Below, one piece after another: positions 48,193-59,923 of a stretch of DNA of 64,000 nucleotides (position 1 is the stretch's first letter; each line of letters begins with the position of its first letter). The translations under genes and the position numbers were made by a program. Origin of the DNA: Leucaena leucocephala (lineage: Eukaryota; Streptophyta; Magnoliopsida; Fabales; Fabaceae); the NCBI GenBank assembly GCA_037074615.1, contig CM073560.1, forward strand, positions 6,765,501-6,829,500, given 5' to 3'. Under the pieces are notes generated by a model that saw nothing but the letters and a program-made list of their open reading frames with translations, ran no database searches and was not told the DNA's origin.

Positions 48193-49059
48193 TATCAAAA
48201 AAAAGTTCTTTTACACTGGTCAAAATGGGCTTTTAAGACTGGATTTGGGTTCAGCCTAAATACGGCTTGTGTAGAAAGTCGAAACTTTGTACACCGGTTA
48301 TAAGTCCGGTGTAAAAAGTACGTTTATACACCAGTCAAGTTGATAACTGATGTAAATGGATAGATATTTTGTGTACTAGTCCTAGTAATTTTTTATGTGA
48401 AAATTTGTGTAGTTTACACCAAATTTGTATCCACTACTAGTCTAAATGTCATTCTTTTTTTATTTTTAATAACAAATAATATTATTTTTTCCCATATTCC
48501 AATTTTTATTGCCTAAATAGAAAATCTAACCACAACAATTCAAATATGATAAAATTGAACCAGATTGTATCAACTAAACCAATATTTATTGTCATTTTAT
48601 TGCATACCATACAAATTAAAGAAATCACATAACATTCGAACAAGACAAACAGGAGTAAGAGTAAGTTGGAAAAAGAGTACAAAATCTTAAATGCGATCTT
48701 ATTTAAAACCAAAATGCTCACTCTTGTTCTTATACTTGTGAAAGCTAGAAAACGAATTGAATGAGAAGATCGTGGATATGTTCAATCTCTTTTTCAAGAA
48801 AAGGATCATCAATATTGAACATCTAAAAAGGGAAAGCCAAATTTAAAGCATTAAATAAAGCAGGTTAATTATAAAAAAATCATAATTGTAGAAAGCATTA
48901 ATTAAACGAAGCATATTTTACCTTTTCAGAGAAGTTAGTTGTGTTTAAGGAGATAATATTATATATGTGCCTGAGCATTTAAAAGCCACATAAGTTGCTC
49001 TCCTTTGGTTGGTTATGGCTCTACAAAAAAGAACACAACATTAGCAATCATGTAGAGAA

Positions 49060-50986
49060 TGTTGGAAATTGTGCCCTAGGGGCCAATCATTGTATTTTGA
49101 ACATTGTTGATTTATGAATTTCTTAATTAGGTTATCATATTATTTGCATGTTCACTGTGATGACCATCCTTAGATAACTCATGATCTTATCCTAAATATC
49201 CCTGGTCGGTCATCTATACGAGAGTAGAGATTAAATAAGACCGGTATAACTTTGAAGATATATACAGATATAAATCAAAGTCATAGGCACATGTAAGAGT
49301 ACAAGGTGTTGGACCGACCTGCTATGAGAGAGCTGCATGGGTTAAGTCATAAGCTTCTCTCATATACAAACCATATCACTACGCCCTTTGACCTAAGATC
49401 ATCGTGGATTCCTACATGATAAACGCTCAGCTTTGACCTAGTTAAAAGTCACTTTTGACCGAGTGATCATAAAGACTATGTTCGGGCTAGGTGATTTTTC
49501 ATGCGGAGGAAAGTGAATGGTCAAGGTGAAATTTGTCCCTCACATTCGTAGAGAGATATTACTAGGCCTCTCAATGAGTGAGTCTGAGAAATGTATGGCC
49601 AACTGTAATGGAAAGGTAATTCCATTTCTATAGTCAGACTACTCAAGGATTGAGAAAGTAACAGTCAGGAATAGAAGGATGAAGTTCTCCATGCCTCATC
49701 CATGACCAAAATATCGTGTGACAAAAGGGACGTGATATGGTTGTATGAAAGGTTACATCGTTTATCAATCCTCATATGATTTGGGTAGTCGTGATGTCTT
49801 GCTAGAGACCGCTCACGACTTGTGGGTCAGTATAGTAACTGGCCCACTGCCAACTTCATATGGGCCTACAGGGTCGCACACAAAACAGTCCAACACGAGC
49901 TATGATGTCTAGATTCATTGAATCTAAGACATGTCCGGATTCAATGAATAATCTAGGGTGGATGTATATATTTATATATATAAATTCATATATATATTAT
50001 ATATAATATAAGAGATATTTGCAAGATTTAATTTATAAGGATAAATTAAATCTCTATCACTTTTGAATTTGAAATTCAAATTGATATGATATCTCAAATT
50101 TGATTTATGAGAATAAATCAAATATAATTCTATCTTATCTTTATTTTAAATTAAATGAATAGGTGAATTAAATCTGTGGGACGGATTTAATATAAACTAT
50201 ATTTATTTAATTAGTTTCTTATCAAATTATGCAATATATTATATTGTATTAATTTCAGAATTAATATAAGATTAATTCTGAAATCCAACTCAGTCAGAAC
50301 ACCGATAGTATCCTATATATTTGATATTAGGGGCTAGGGTTTTTGAGAAGAGGGAACAAGGAGGGTGCAAAAGGGTTGCAGATAAGAAACTACCAAAATA
50401 GAGACAGTGAGGACAGATTCTTGAGAAAGCCCTGGAGGGACAAAAGGCGCTAGCACGTAATTCATGGTTGGAACGCTATTCGTGTGGATACCAGTAGAGG
50501 AAGCCGATCTGAGTCGTCGACTTCTTGCGATCGAAAAGAGACCACTAGCCGTGAAGAGAAGTCGTGAACGTCCCGTCTGATGACTCCAGAAACGCTCAAG
50601 TCGCGACTATATAGGCATCCTGAATGTCAAAAAATCGAAAAGAGACTACCCGTAGCGACGAGAAGTTGAGGACGTCGAGATTGGCAACCCCAGAGACTAC
50701 CCGTTGTGACTAGAAGCTGAGGACGTCACGACTGACAACCCCAGAGACTACCCGTCGCGACTGACAACTCCAGAGACTACCCGTCGCGACGAGAAGCTGA
50801 GGAAGTCGCGACTTAAAACTCCAGAGCTGACAAGTAGCGACAAGTGGATACGGAGGTCAAGACCATAGTTCAAATATCGAATGTAACACTTCTTTATACT
50901 TGGATTAAACACATTTGATAGATCCTAGCAGGGAATGAAAAAAATTTTAAAGTGAATTTCCGCTGCGTGTCTTCCAATTCCCTTCA
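49060..50986 (+). mobile_element. Solo LTR of Copia element 2 family (1927 bp)
   Basis: Starts TGTTGGAAATTGTGCCCTAG and ends CCAATTCCCTTCA. It is flanked by the perfect 5-bp duplication GAGAA (49055-49059 and 50987-50991). It is the reverse-orientation match of the LTR at 58227-59876, with shared blocks from end to end. It is ~280 bp longer, mainly because of a 51 bp tandem repeat (50641-50841). It lies inside the inner CACTA's Ulp1 gene. Confidence 0.92.
50641..50841. repeat. 51 bp tandem repeat within the solo LTR
   Basis: Units start AGAGACTACCCGT at 50641, 50692, 50743 (a 29 bp deleted unit) and 50772, followed by a partial unit. The repeat is GC-rich (GTCGCGAC palindromes) and absent from the sister LTR at 58227-59876, so it expanded after the two copies separated or was lost in the other. 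Confidence 0.85.
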
Positions 50987-51631
50987 GAGAAAGCACATAT
51001 ATCAATAGTTTCAATACTAGTAATTACCTTTGGTACAATCCATTGAGGATCTTTTATGTCCTTCAGTTTCTTACCAGTAATAGTTTTGACGATCGTATTT
51101 ATAGCCCTATTATGAAATACAGAGTTAGAAACTTATTTATTATCATCCACAAAGGCTAGGGTATTATTTTATAGAAGAAAACTCACAAGTTCATCATCGA
51201 CTTGATAGCAATACCTGGATTGTAGTGAAGGGAGCATAAGAGGACGACAATATGGTTGTTCTTGCTTAAAAGGACCAGTTGCCAATTGATACTAAAAAGA
51301 ACTGTAAAAAGAATTGGAAAAGCAATTAATGAAATGTAAATTTTTTTCTTACTCATTGTAATATGGTGCAATAAAACAATCGAACTATTTGGCTTCATTG
51401 AACCTCTTTGCTATATATTCATGTCTTTCTTGGAGATTGGTTTCACTGGATGAAATCTTATGTGGGAAAAGGAATCCAAACCTATTGCTTTTGCCTGATT
51501 TGTCCAACTCGCGTTGCATGTACCTATGATAATGCATATGTATATCAGTTGTGAGAGCTAAATTTTTTAAGCATAAATATATACTTAGAAGAAACTTACA
51601 TCATAAATAGTCGTATGATGGAAATAGTAAG

Positions 51632-52034
51632 CTATTGTTTACCACTTAACAAGGTCACCAAATCCTCCCTGTTTAAACATACAACTTGCCCCTTATCGCC
51701 CACAACATGATCCATTTGCCAAACTTTTGCTTCAAAATATGGATCAACAAATGCTATAAGAACAACGTGTTGCTTACACAAGATGCCTAGGCCACAAGAG
51801 GAAACTCTGATGAGCTTCCCCAATTATCTTCACCTCATTAGTGGGGATTGGGATAGGAGCATATGCAATTATCACTTCTATAACTATCACTCTTACTTGA
51901 TCATCTCCTATTTCCTTCTGGTAAATGGTTGATCCTAGGGTGTGGATGTTGTTGTGTGCTACTAGATGCTTAAGAAGATCCTTCACATAAAGGTCACAAA
52001 GATAATCTTTTTTAACTGTAAAACTATATAACAT
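51632..52034 (-). pseudogene. DUF8039-like region of the inner CACTA
   Basis: Two overlapping frames give THLGSTIYQKE-type text followed by YAPIPIPTNEVKIIGEAHQS FLLWPRHLV. This is the pattern (LP.P..E....GEA..SF..WP..L) seen in plant CACTA-associated ORFs. It lies between the DUF4216-like and Ulp1-like parts, the usual place. A frameshift separates it from the following piece at 51823-51632. Confidence 0.6.
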
Positions 52035-52914
52035 ACGCCCTACAATGTAACTCCCTTTTGTGCTTTCAAGGGTTGTAGCCGATTGTGTGTTGAGGGCAAA
52101 TAACTTTAACCTCTTCCCTCAAAGTGGCCAAAAATGCATCCATGTCTTTTTTAGACATCACATTATTGGAATAGCATGGTTCCGATTGTCTAAAGTAATC
52201 TCTAATGCTCACCCTGCCCCAACACCCCTAACACGCCCTCCATGCTCTTTCTTCCTGGTAGCAATGATCAAAATGTCAGTCCTTCAGTGTACCTTGAAGG
52301 ATCCCTCAACTTCTTGTTATTTAATTTAGTCCTATAATATATAGGTAATTACTAATTTACACATAAGTATTAATGTAACTATGTCAAAGAAAATAGTAAT
52401 GGTACTCACAATCTTATCAGCAACTAGTTAAGCGTATTCTCTTGTGTAAGCTCCACTCTTTTTTTGGTTAACATACAACCATTTATCTTCACAATGAAAC
52501 TTGTATACTTGACTGTATTTTCACCAATTGGCTTCCAATACTGGTCAAACTGAATCGGTATCTTTGTCCCTTAAGTTTGAGACGCAGTTACATATCTCAG
52601 TTGTGTCCCTCTTCTACTCAGTCTCCTTTGCCTAATCTGGTTACTAATGTCGTCCGACTAATCACCATTGGCCTATCTCTTTTGAGAGTTGCTCACATGA
52701 AACCTCTTTGTAGCTTGGCTACTAAGGCCGCCAAACTGATCACCACTAGCCTGTACATTCTGGGTGTTACTATGCTCTATTTGATTAATAGAATGATTCA
52801 CCGTGTTCCTGTGTAGACAATAAAATAAGGTATAAGACACTTGAAATAAAATGATAAACAAATTATGAAATAAAATAACTATATCATAAACAATAACTAA
52901 CTTCAAAAATTATT

Positions 52915-53560
52915 TCATCTATGGTTATAACCTCCCATATCCCCTTTATGGTGATCATTTCTTACACATTGTTCATCATCCACTTTGTCCTTTTCTTTCA
53001 ATTTAGGTAGCTCCCTTGAAAAAGAAGGGGTCTCAAAAAAGTCTAAATTGGAATACTTGTCATCAATATTAGCAACACTCTTTCTTTGGAAGGCCCTTGA
53101 CCAACTTTTATTTGCTAGATCAGTGATGCAGAAAACTTGATTCACTTGGTTTGCCATAGTAAAAGTCTCATCCCTGAACCTGTACTATCAAGATCAACTA
53201 GTGTAAAGCCTAACGGATCTACAAACACACCACTATTAAAATCAACCCAGTTGCATTTGAAAATTGGCACTCTAAATTTAGTGTAATCCACCTTCCAAAT
53301 CTCTTGAATTACGCCATAATAAGACATGGCTGCCTTTTGATAGTTCTTATCTTTCACATCGGAAAAGTACATAGATTCAGATACTAACATGACACCATTG
53401 TTCTGCACGATACTCTTATCATCCAAGTACTTTGTATAAAAGGTCAACATATTGATCTCAAATGAATTCCAAGTTATCATGTCAATCTTAGGACCTTATG
53501 CCAACCATCTAATTGTGTCATAAGCATATTCCTCTTTTGCAACTTCTTGAACATTGTGCT
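52915..53560 (-). pseudogene. DUF4216-like region of the inner CACTA
   Basis: Frames at 53480-53142 and 53157-52915 give FEINMLTFYTKYLDDKS, YYGVIQEIWKVDYTKFRVPI FKCNWVD, and DPLGFTLVDLDS, then NQVFCITDLANKSWSRAFQR. This matches the DUF4216 region that follows the transposase core in plant CACTA ORF1. A single frameshift near 53150 separates the two frames. Confidence 0.8.
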
Positions 53561-53574
53561 TTAATACACATTAC

Positions 53575-55844
53575 ATGTTATGATAATCTTCATCTCCTCC
53601 ATGAGAAGGTCCTATTGTGATTTTTCTATAATGGAAAAGGGTGTAATTTCTGGGAAAGTTTCAGTAGCAAACAAAACCACACAATGTATGCAAATTAATG
53701 CTTGATGTTGATTGTGTGCTTTTAATAATCATACTTTCATAATAATATATTTGCATGCTTCCATGTTCCTTACTTATAACATATGGACATAGAATAAAAA
53801 GAAATAGAGCTTCCATCAATCATACATATATACTTCACATAGTCTAGTTAAGCAACCATCACATTAAACACCCAAGCAACATAAGCATACAAGTTAGGTA
53901 AGTTTACTACCTTTAGATAGCTTTCCTTTATCCTTTTCCTTCTTTTCCATTTTGTCTCCTCTTCCACAAATATCAAAGCCTAAACATAGTATAGTAATGC
54001 ACTCATTACAATTCATGTTAACCAAGTTCAACTTGACTTCAATAACTTGTTTTCAATTTCCTAAATCAATAAATCCCTAATTTTCTTTATTTTCGGTTAA
54101 TTACCTTATCCTTTGAATTAATTTGTACCTTAGCTATATCCCACACAATTTTGCCCAAGGAATCAAAATATGAACTCATAATATCAAAATTTCAATTCCT
54201 CCTTTAGGTATGGATAGTGTCTGAATAGTGCGAGGAAATTTTCTAAAAATTTTACTTTTGATTTTAATGCTTCAAACTCTTGTTTCTTAGTCCAACCCTA
54301 CACAATTTAGCCTTCTAGACTCAATGGAAGTATCAAAATTATCAAAACTCTTCTCCCCTATCTAGTACTTCCCTTGGTCGAATAGCCTCTCCATGTGGGA
54401 ATTCAAGGATTACACAATTAATTTAGGTAATAACCATCAATCTAAGCTTATATCTAGGTTAAGATTTAATAATTCTAACTTTGTTTTCCTCTTCCCCCTT
54501 TGTATTTGATGTTTTAGCCAGAAGCACATCCCAGGAAAAATCTCAAAATCCAACCATTAAAACCCTAGATTCAAGCTCTTAAATTAAAGTAATATAAGTT
54601 AAAATAGATTGCTTACCTTAATTCCTAACTTTCTTGATCTCTAGGTACCTTGAATTTCTCTTTGAATTGCTTGAGTTTTCAAACCACAAGAGTTTCCCCT
54701 TATGTTTCCTTGCTCCATGGTTTTATGAAGAAAAGGGGAAATTTATAGTAAATTTTAAGGCTTTTGGGACTAATTTACCATTGTTAAGTGCTAATTATTA
54801 CAATGCACTAATCTTGCTTCCGATTGGTTGATTAAAAGTTTAATCCTGGATTAACTTCTTTCTTTGATTATTTTCTTCTTAATTACTTAGTTTAAAATTC
54901 TCCTCCTTGAAATGGCCAATATGTTGTATCTTTGGTGGGCCCCATGGGACATCTCAGTCGCCACCTCAGAGCTTTGAGAAGACTCTGGGGCATTCCAGGG
55001 CTATCCCGTCCAATTTTGTCCAATCTTGTATTGTATTGAGGGATTTTTCTAAATTATTATACCGTTCTTTAGTCCAATAATTTTTATGTGTTCCAATGAT
55101 ATTTATTGTCATGGGAATACTGTCTCAATTTCCTAGTTATAACTATAATCGGGTAATTATACTTTACTAAAAAATACTATATTATTATTTTAATGTACTT
55201 GTGCCTTCTAAAATTATTAGAGCATGTTTTAGACCTCTTGGAATGCCATCCTAGGCCCAGTCCAAGCCCAAATCTTCAGTTGACTCAAATCCCAAGAAAA
55301 TCCCCTATAGTCTTTACCAGGTGCCCTAATTCACATTAAATTGTTAATTTCATAAATTCTTATAATTAGTATAGTAATTTCTTGTAAAATTTTATCCCAT
55401 TCTGAGGTTCAGAAGGTCCTATAAAAAATTTACGTAAATTCTATAACTTTAAAAATTGATATAAATTTTTTGGGATCTCAAATCAAAATTGTGACACACG
55501 GTTGCGATCAGAGTAATTTTCTATATCTCCTAATAAAATTTAGGGCTAAAATACTCCCGGGCAATTTTTGACTATTTTTTACTCAATTTTCTCATAATTA
55601 ATCTTTTGCTCCTAGATACTTTTAAACTTTTCAAACAAGTTCCATTGACATTTTCTTCCTTCCTTAATACTTTTCTACTATACAATTTGGTCCCTTTCTT
55701 TATTCTACCTATGTTTCCCTTTCTTTTTTAACTTAAACATTTTCTAACCATTATCTTTTTCTTCCAGTCAATGTCTCAATCCCTTCCTAACCTCTATCCC
55801 AATCTATCAGTCTTATACAGATAGGAAAAAATTGGGATGTGACA
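53575..55844 (-). mobile_element. Solo LTR, copy C, nested in the inner CACTA
   Basis: Sense start TGTCACATCCCAATTTTTTC at 55844 is the same end type as copies A and B. Collinear landmarks on the minus strand include GGTAAGCAATC (~54615) and TGCTACTGAAACTTTCCCAG (~53665), the latter matching the TGCTATTGAGATTTTTCAGA block of copy A. It is shortened inside, and its sense 3' end near 53575 is not exact. It separates the transposase from the DUF4216-like region of the inner CACTA. Confidence 0.6.
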
Positions 55845-55849
55845 ATGTG

Positions 55850-56652
55850 TGTTGTTAAGGCTACTGTAAGAATTCATGCCATTCGTACTAATCCAATCCT
55901 TATGTTCCTTGGCTCATTGTCGAAGTCAAAAAATAATTGATAATAATTTTCTTCTATTGCAAACAATCTGCCAAATGACGAATGTTTCCATAAGAAATCC
56001 TCCCATCTAAATGCCATAATAATTGCTTTTCATCCTCTTCAATAACAAAAAGGAACTTCAACCTTAGTATAATTGGAAGATATCACAACGCCTTTGCAAG
56101 AGACTTGTTTGATTTCTATCTTGGTGTCCCATATATTGGACACTTCTCATACTCTTCATACTCGTTTCTATACAATATACAATCATTAAGATGTGCATGA
56201 AACTTCTTATACCCCATGCCAAATGGACACAATATTTTCTTTGTATCAAATAGCAATTTGGTAGTACATTATCTTTGAGAAGTATGATCTTCAACAACTC
56301 AACTAACTCTATAACACTCTGGTTGGTCTACCCATGCCATGCTTTCAAGCTTACCAATTCTATCATTGTATTCTATAATTGGTAATCTTCACGCCTCAGT
56401 TACAGAGGCTTGTCTGCATTACTACACGTATTACCATATGCATGTGGCTTGCCTAATATCATGGATTAGGTCCTCTATCCAATCATCACCTTCTATATAA
56501 TGATGATCAACAAATGCCTCTTCCCGTTCTTGTGACCTACTCGACATTTGTACTTCTTCACCTTGCCATACACATACTATATAGGTCTTGAAAAACCCAT
56601 CACATATTAAGTGAGTATATATCTCATCAAGAATTAGTCGGTTCCCATTCAA
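55850..56652 (-). pseudogene. Inner CACTA transposase, N-terminal and early core
   Basis: The minus-strand frame 56652-56431 has LDEIYTHLICDGFFKTYIVC VW, the transposase-associated N-terminal pattern, then an acidic stretch. Frame 56297-56064 gives VLPNCYLIQRKYCVHLAWG and FMHILMIVYCIET, a frame-shifted version of the CPLG...HACPNDCIL stretch of Transposase_21. The rest of the core is missing or lies across the solo LTR junction at 55844. Confidence 0.7.
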
Positions 56653-56659
56653 ACATTAC

Positions 56660-57522
56660 AAACAAGGGAAAATGAACCTCCCCTATCATGTTTACCATTT
56701 CTTTTTAGCAAATTTTAGAAAATCCTTCACCCTATTACAATATTTATCACTAATTCGTTTAGAATTTATCCAAGTACAATCCATATTTGACATCCTAATA
56801 ATTAGTGAACTAGGAAACTATTTGATGTATTCGCCATTATTATTGAAACATGAAACATGTTCATAAGACATCAAGATTACATTTCTAACTTTAAACATGT
56901 AGAACCACAAAGAACAAAAATTTAAAGCTCAGGAAAAATTGCCTTAACGCACAAAAAAAGGACAGGGGAAACACCCAGATCTTGAAATAGAAGCTTTTAT
57001 ATCCTTTCAACAAAATAGTGATCATGAAAACTCTAGAAGATTGAAGAACAGTGAAGATTGTTTGTGCTGAAATAATGAATGACGATAAAAAAAGGGCTCA
57101 ATCGAAGATGATTCAAGTCGAAATATTGAAGAATCACAACAAAGTAAGGATTGGGGTTTCCGAATATAGATATAGTCACGCAGATAAGTGAATGTCAAGG
57201 TTTGCTTCATACGATGAGAGGAAGGTGTGAAATAGGAAAATAGGGCTTTTGGGGTTTTAATTACTAGATTGATTGTCAGACATCAATGATGTTAAAGATG
57301 ATTGTTACACCAAACATAAAGCAATTCAGTCTAAAGTTTATGAAACACTACATCAGTCAAAAAAGCAATAGGTCTAAAGATTAATATGCACACCAAACAT
57401 AAGCGAGTCCGTTGTCAAAATATATGGTTATTTACAAAAATACCACTAGTCATATTTTTCACTTCATCTCCGCATTTTCCAGTGTAGAAAAGGAAGCGTT
57501 AAAGACCTTTTTTCTAATAGTG
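56660..57522 (-). other. 5' region of the inner CACTA
   Basis: Untranslated part between the CACTA end and the transposase. ACACCAAACATAA occurs twice (about 57306 and 57391) and may be a subterminal repeat. No other open frame here is supported. Confidence 0.4.
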
Positions 57523-57525
57523 TAT

Positions 57526-58226
57526 GGTGGATATACGTGTTATTTTACCTGATACAGGGTGAGCTACAAATTGCTAAGGTTGCTAAGCCTTGTATTCATA
57601 TTGTGTGAGCTTTAAATTTATTTTCCTCCTTTATCCTTCGATAGTAAAGTCAACCTAATATCATTCACATGGTTAGGGAGGTACAAATATGAGGACTACT
57701 TTTTGGAAATATATTTGATTAAGTGTTACATAATTCTTTTTTTGGTTGCCCACCCGGTTCACCGAAGCTTTGCATCGACTACATCCGAATCTGACCCGCG
57801 TCACGCACCTGGCTATGGTGGGTGAGTCTCCCAACGGGGATTTTCTGCATACGCCAAGGCTCGAACTCTAAACCTCGCTTAAGCTATACCGAGCCGCTTA
57901 CCACTCAGACTAACCCCCGTTGGTTGTTACATAATATATTGAAAAGCTATGTGAAAAATCAAAGTCAGTATGAGGCATGAATTTTTTAACGATATAATTT
58001 GCTAAGAGGCTATTGAATTTTGTGCCAAGTACTTAAAAATCCCAACAATGTTGGGCTTCTAATGTTTTGACATATGAGAAAGATAAGTGGGAAGGGATGA
58101 TGGGAAATAAAAGTGTTACTTATCTCAAATTTATAGTGGGAGTAAGCATACCCATATGCACTATGCAAATTTAAAGAGGTTAAATAGTGTATAGACAAGC
58201 ACATAACAGACCTCTAGAGGGATAAC
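57526..58226 (+). pseudogene. Outer CACTA transposase, continuation
   Basis: Plus-strand reading resumes here with LLSLVFILCEL, stop, IYFPPLSF (~57590-57650), matching the LCELEIYFPPSFF stretch of Transposase_21. HMVREVQI follows in another frame (~57670). After the SINE, YVKNQSQYEA (~57950) and AIEFCAKYLKIPTMLGF (~58008-58060) continue in family order. It is cut at 58226 by Copia element 2. These motifs directly follow those found at 48095-48180, so the inner CACTA sits between them. Confidence 0.75.
57735..57924 (-). mobile_element. tRNA-derived SINE, family 2
   Basis: A 190 bp element flanked by the perfect 11-bp duplication TGTTACATAAT (57724-57734 and 57925-57935). The minus strand reads GGGGGTTAGTCTGAGTGGTA, an A-box-like start, and GAGTTCGAGCC, a B box ~35-40 bp later, then ends GGGCAACCAAAAAAAG. 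GC content is far above its surroundings. It differs from family 1 and splits the outer CACTA transposase. Confidence 0.9.
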
Positions 58227-59876
58227 TGAAGGGAGTTGGAAGATGTGGAGTGGAAATTAACTTTCAAATTTTTCCAATTCCTGCCTGGATCTACCGATTA
58301 TGTTTAAGTCAAGTAGTAAGAGGTGTTACCTTCAGTGTTCGAGTTATTGGTGGCTCGAGGATTCTGACGTTCAGGATGCCTATGCTCTCTTTTCGATTGC
58401 AAAAAGTCGATGACTCAGATCAGCTTCCTCTACCGGTATCCACATGAACAGCGTTCTAACCACGAAAGACGTGCTAGCGCCTCTTGTCCTTCTAGGGTTT
58501 TTCTAGAGAATCCATCCTCACCGTCTCTATCTTGGCCGTTTCTTATTTGTAAACCTTTTGCACTTTACTGCTGAAAACCCTAGCCTCTAATGTCAAATAT
58601 ATAGGATGCTATCGGTGTTCTGACAGTTATTAGATTTCAGAATTAATCCTAAATTAATTTTAAAATTAATACAATATCATATATTGCGTACTCTGATAAG
58701 AAATCAATTAAATAAATATGATTTCTTATATTAAATCCGTCCCACAGATTTAATTCACCTATTCATTTAATTTAAAATAAAGATATGACAGAATTATATT
58801 TGATTTATTCTCATAAATCAAATTTGAGATATTATATCATATCAATTTACATTTCAAATTCAAATATATCATATCAATTTAAATTTCAAATTCAAAAGTG
58901 ATAGAGATTTAATTTATCCTTATAAATTAAATCTTATAAATATCTCTTATATCATATAATATATATATACGAATTTATATATATGTCCACCCTAGGTTAT
59001 TCATTGAATCTAGACATCATAGCTCGTATTGAGCTATTTTGTGTGCGACCCTGTAGGCCCACATGAAGTTGGAAGTGGGCCATTTACTATACTCACTCAC
59101 AAGACGTAAGAGGTCTCTAGTAAGACATCACAACTACCCAAATCATGTAAGGATCGATGAACGATATAATATTTCATACAACCATATCACGTCCCTTTTA
59201 TCACACGATATTTTGATCATGGATGAGGCATGGAGAACGTCATCCTCCTATTCCTGACCGTTACTTTCTCGATCCCTGAGTAGTCTGACTATAGAAATAG
59301 AACTACTTTTCCATTATAGTATGGCCACACATTTCTCAGATTCACTCATCGAAGGGCCCAGTAATATCTCTCTACGAATGTGAGGGATAAATTCCATCTT
59401 GACCATTCACATTCCTCCATATGAAAAACCACTAAGCCTAAAACCACTAAGCCTAAACATAGTATTTATGATCACTCAGTCAAAAGTGACTTTTAACTAT
59501 GTCAAAGCTGAGCGTTTGTCATGTAGGAATCCATGATGATCTCAGGTCAAAGGGCATAGTGACATGGTTTGTATATGAGAGAAGTTTATGACTTATCCAT
59601 GCAGCTCTCTCATAGCAGGTCATCCAATACCTTATACTTTTACATGTGCCTATGACTTTGATTTATATCTCTATATATCTTCAAAGTCATACGGGTCTTA
59701 TTTCATCTCTGCTCCCGTATAAATGACCTACCAGGGACATTTAGGATAAGATCATGAGTTATCCAAGGATGGTCATCACAGTAAACATGCAAATAATATG
59801 ATAACACAATTAAGAAATTCATAAATCAATAATATTCATAAAACAATGATTGGCCCCTAGGGCACAATTTCCAACA
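58227..59876 (-). mobile_element. Copia element 2: 3' LTR (1650 bp)
   Basis: Sense start TGTTGGAAATTGTGCCCTAG at 59876 and sense end CCAACTCCCTTCA at 58227. It is the inverted sister of the solo LTR at 49060-50986. A polypurine tract AAGTGGGAGGA (sense; 59877-59887) lies directly before it, as expected for a 3' LTR. The left flank ATAAC (58222-58226) should be repeated beyond the 5' LTR, outside this window. Confidence 0.9.
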
Positions 59877-59887
59877 TCCTCCCACTT
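59877..59887 (-). other. Polypurine tract of Copia element 2
   Basis: Sense AAGTGGGAGGA immediately upstream of the 3' LTR start. It primes plus-strand DNA synthesis in LTR retrotransposons. Confidence 0.75.
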
Positions 59888-59923
59888 GCACTAGGTACAA
59901 TCATTAATTTGCCTAATTCACAT

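Larger units (their letters stand above)
48720..51400 (-). pseudogene. Ulp1-like (C48) protease of the inner CACTA, split by a solo LTR
   Basis: Sense-order pieces: INWQLVLLSKNNHIVVLLCS LHYNPG (51340-51220; the family usually has HW where this has NW, so the catalytic His seems lost). Then KTITGKKLKDIKDPQWIVPK (about 51110-51030). Beyond the LTR, QPKESNLCGF (~49000) carries the Gln and Cys of the active site. Then a short acidic end, FNIDDPFLEKEIEHIHDLL (~48820-48760). GT and AG at 51026 and near 49020 suggest introns, and the solo LTR would lie in one of them. Ulp1 relatives cleave SUMO-like tags; their role in CACTA elements is unknown. Confidence 0.65.
48193..57522 (-). mobile_element. Inner CACTA element with Ulp1 ORF, nested in the outer CACTA
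   Basis: The sense 5' end at 57522 reads CACTATTAGAAAAAAGGTCT. The left end near 48193 (TATCAAAAAAAAGTTCTTTT ACACTGG) matches the inverted end apart from a lost CAC. TAT flanks both sides (48190-48192 and 57523-57525), a 3-bp duplication. Subterminal ACACCGGTTATAAGTCCGGTG repeats lie at 48290-48350. Coding parts in sense order: transposase (56652-55850), DUF4216-like region (53560-52915), DUF8039-like region (52034-51632), and Ulp1 protease (51400-48720). Two solo LTRs interrupt it (53575-55844 and 49060-50986). Its own length without them is about 5 kb. Confidence 0.8.
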
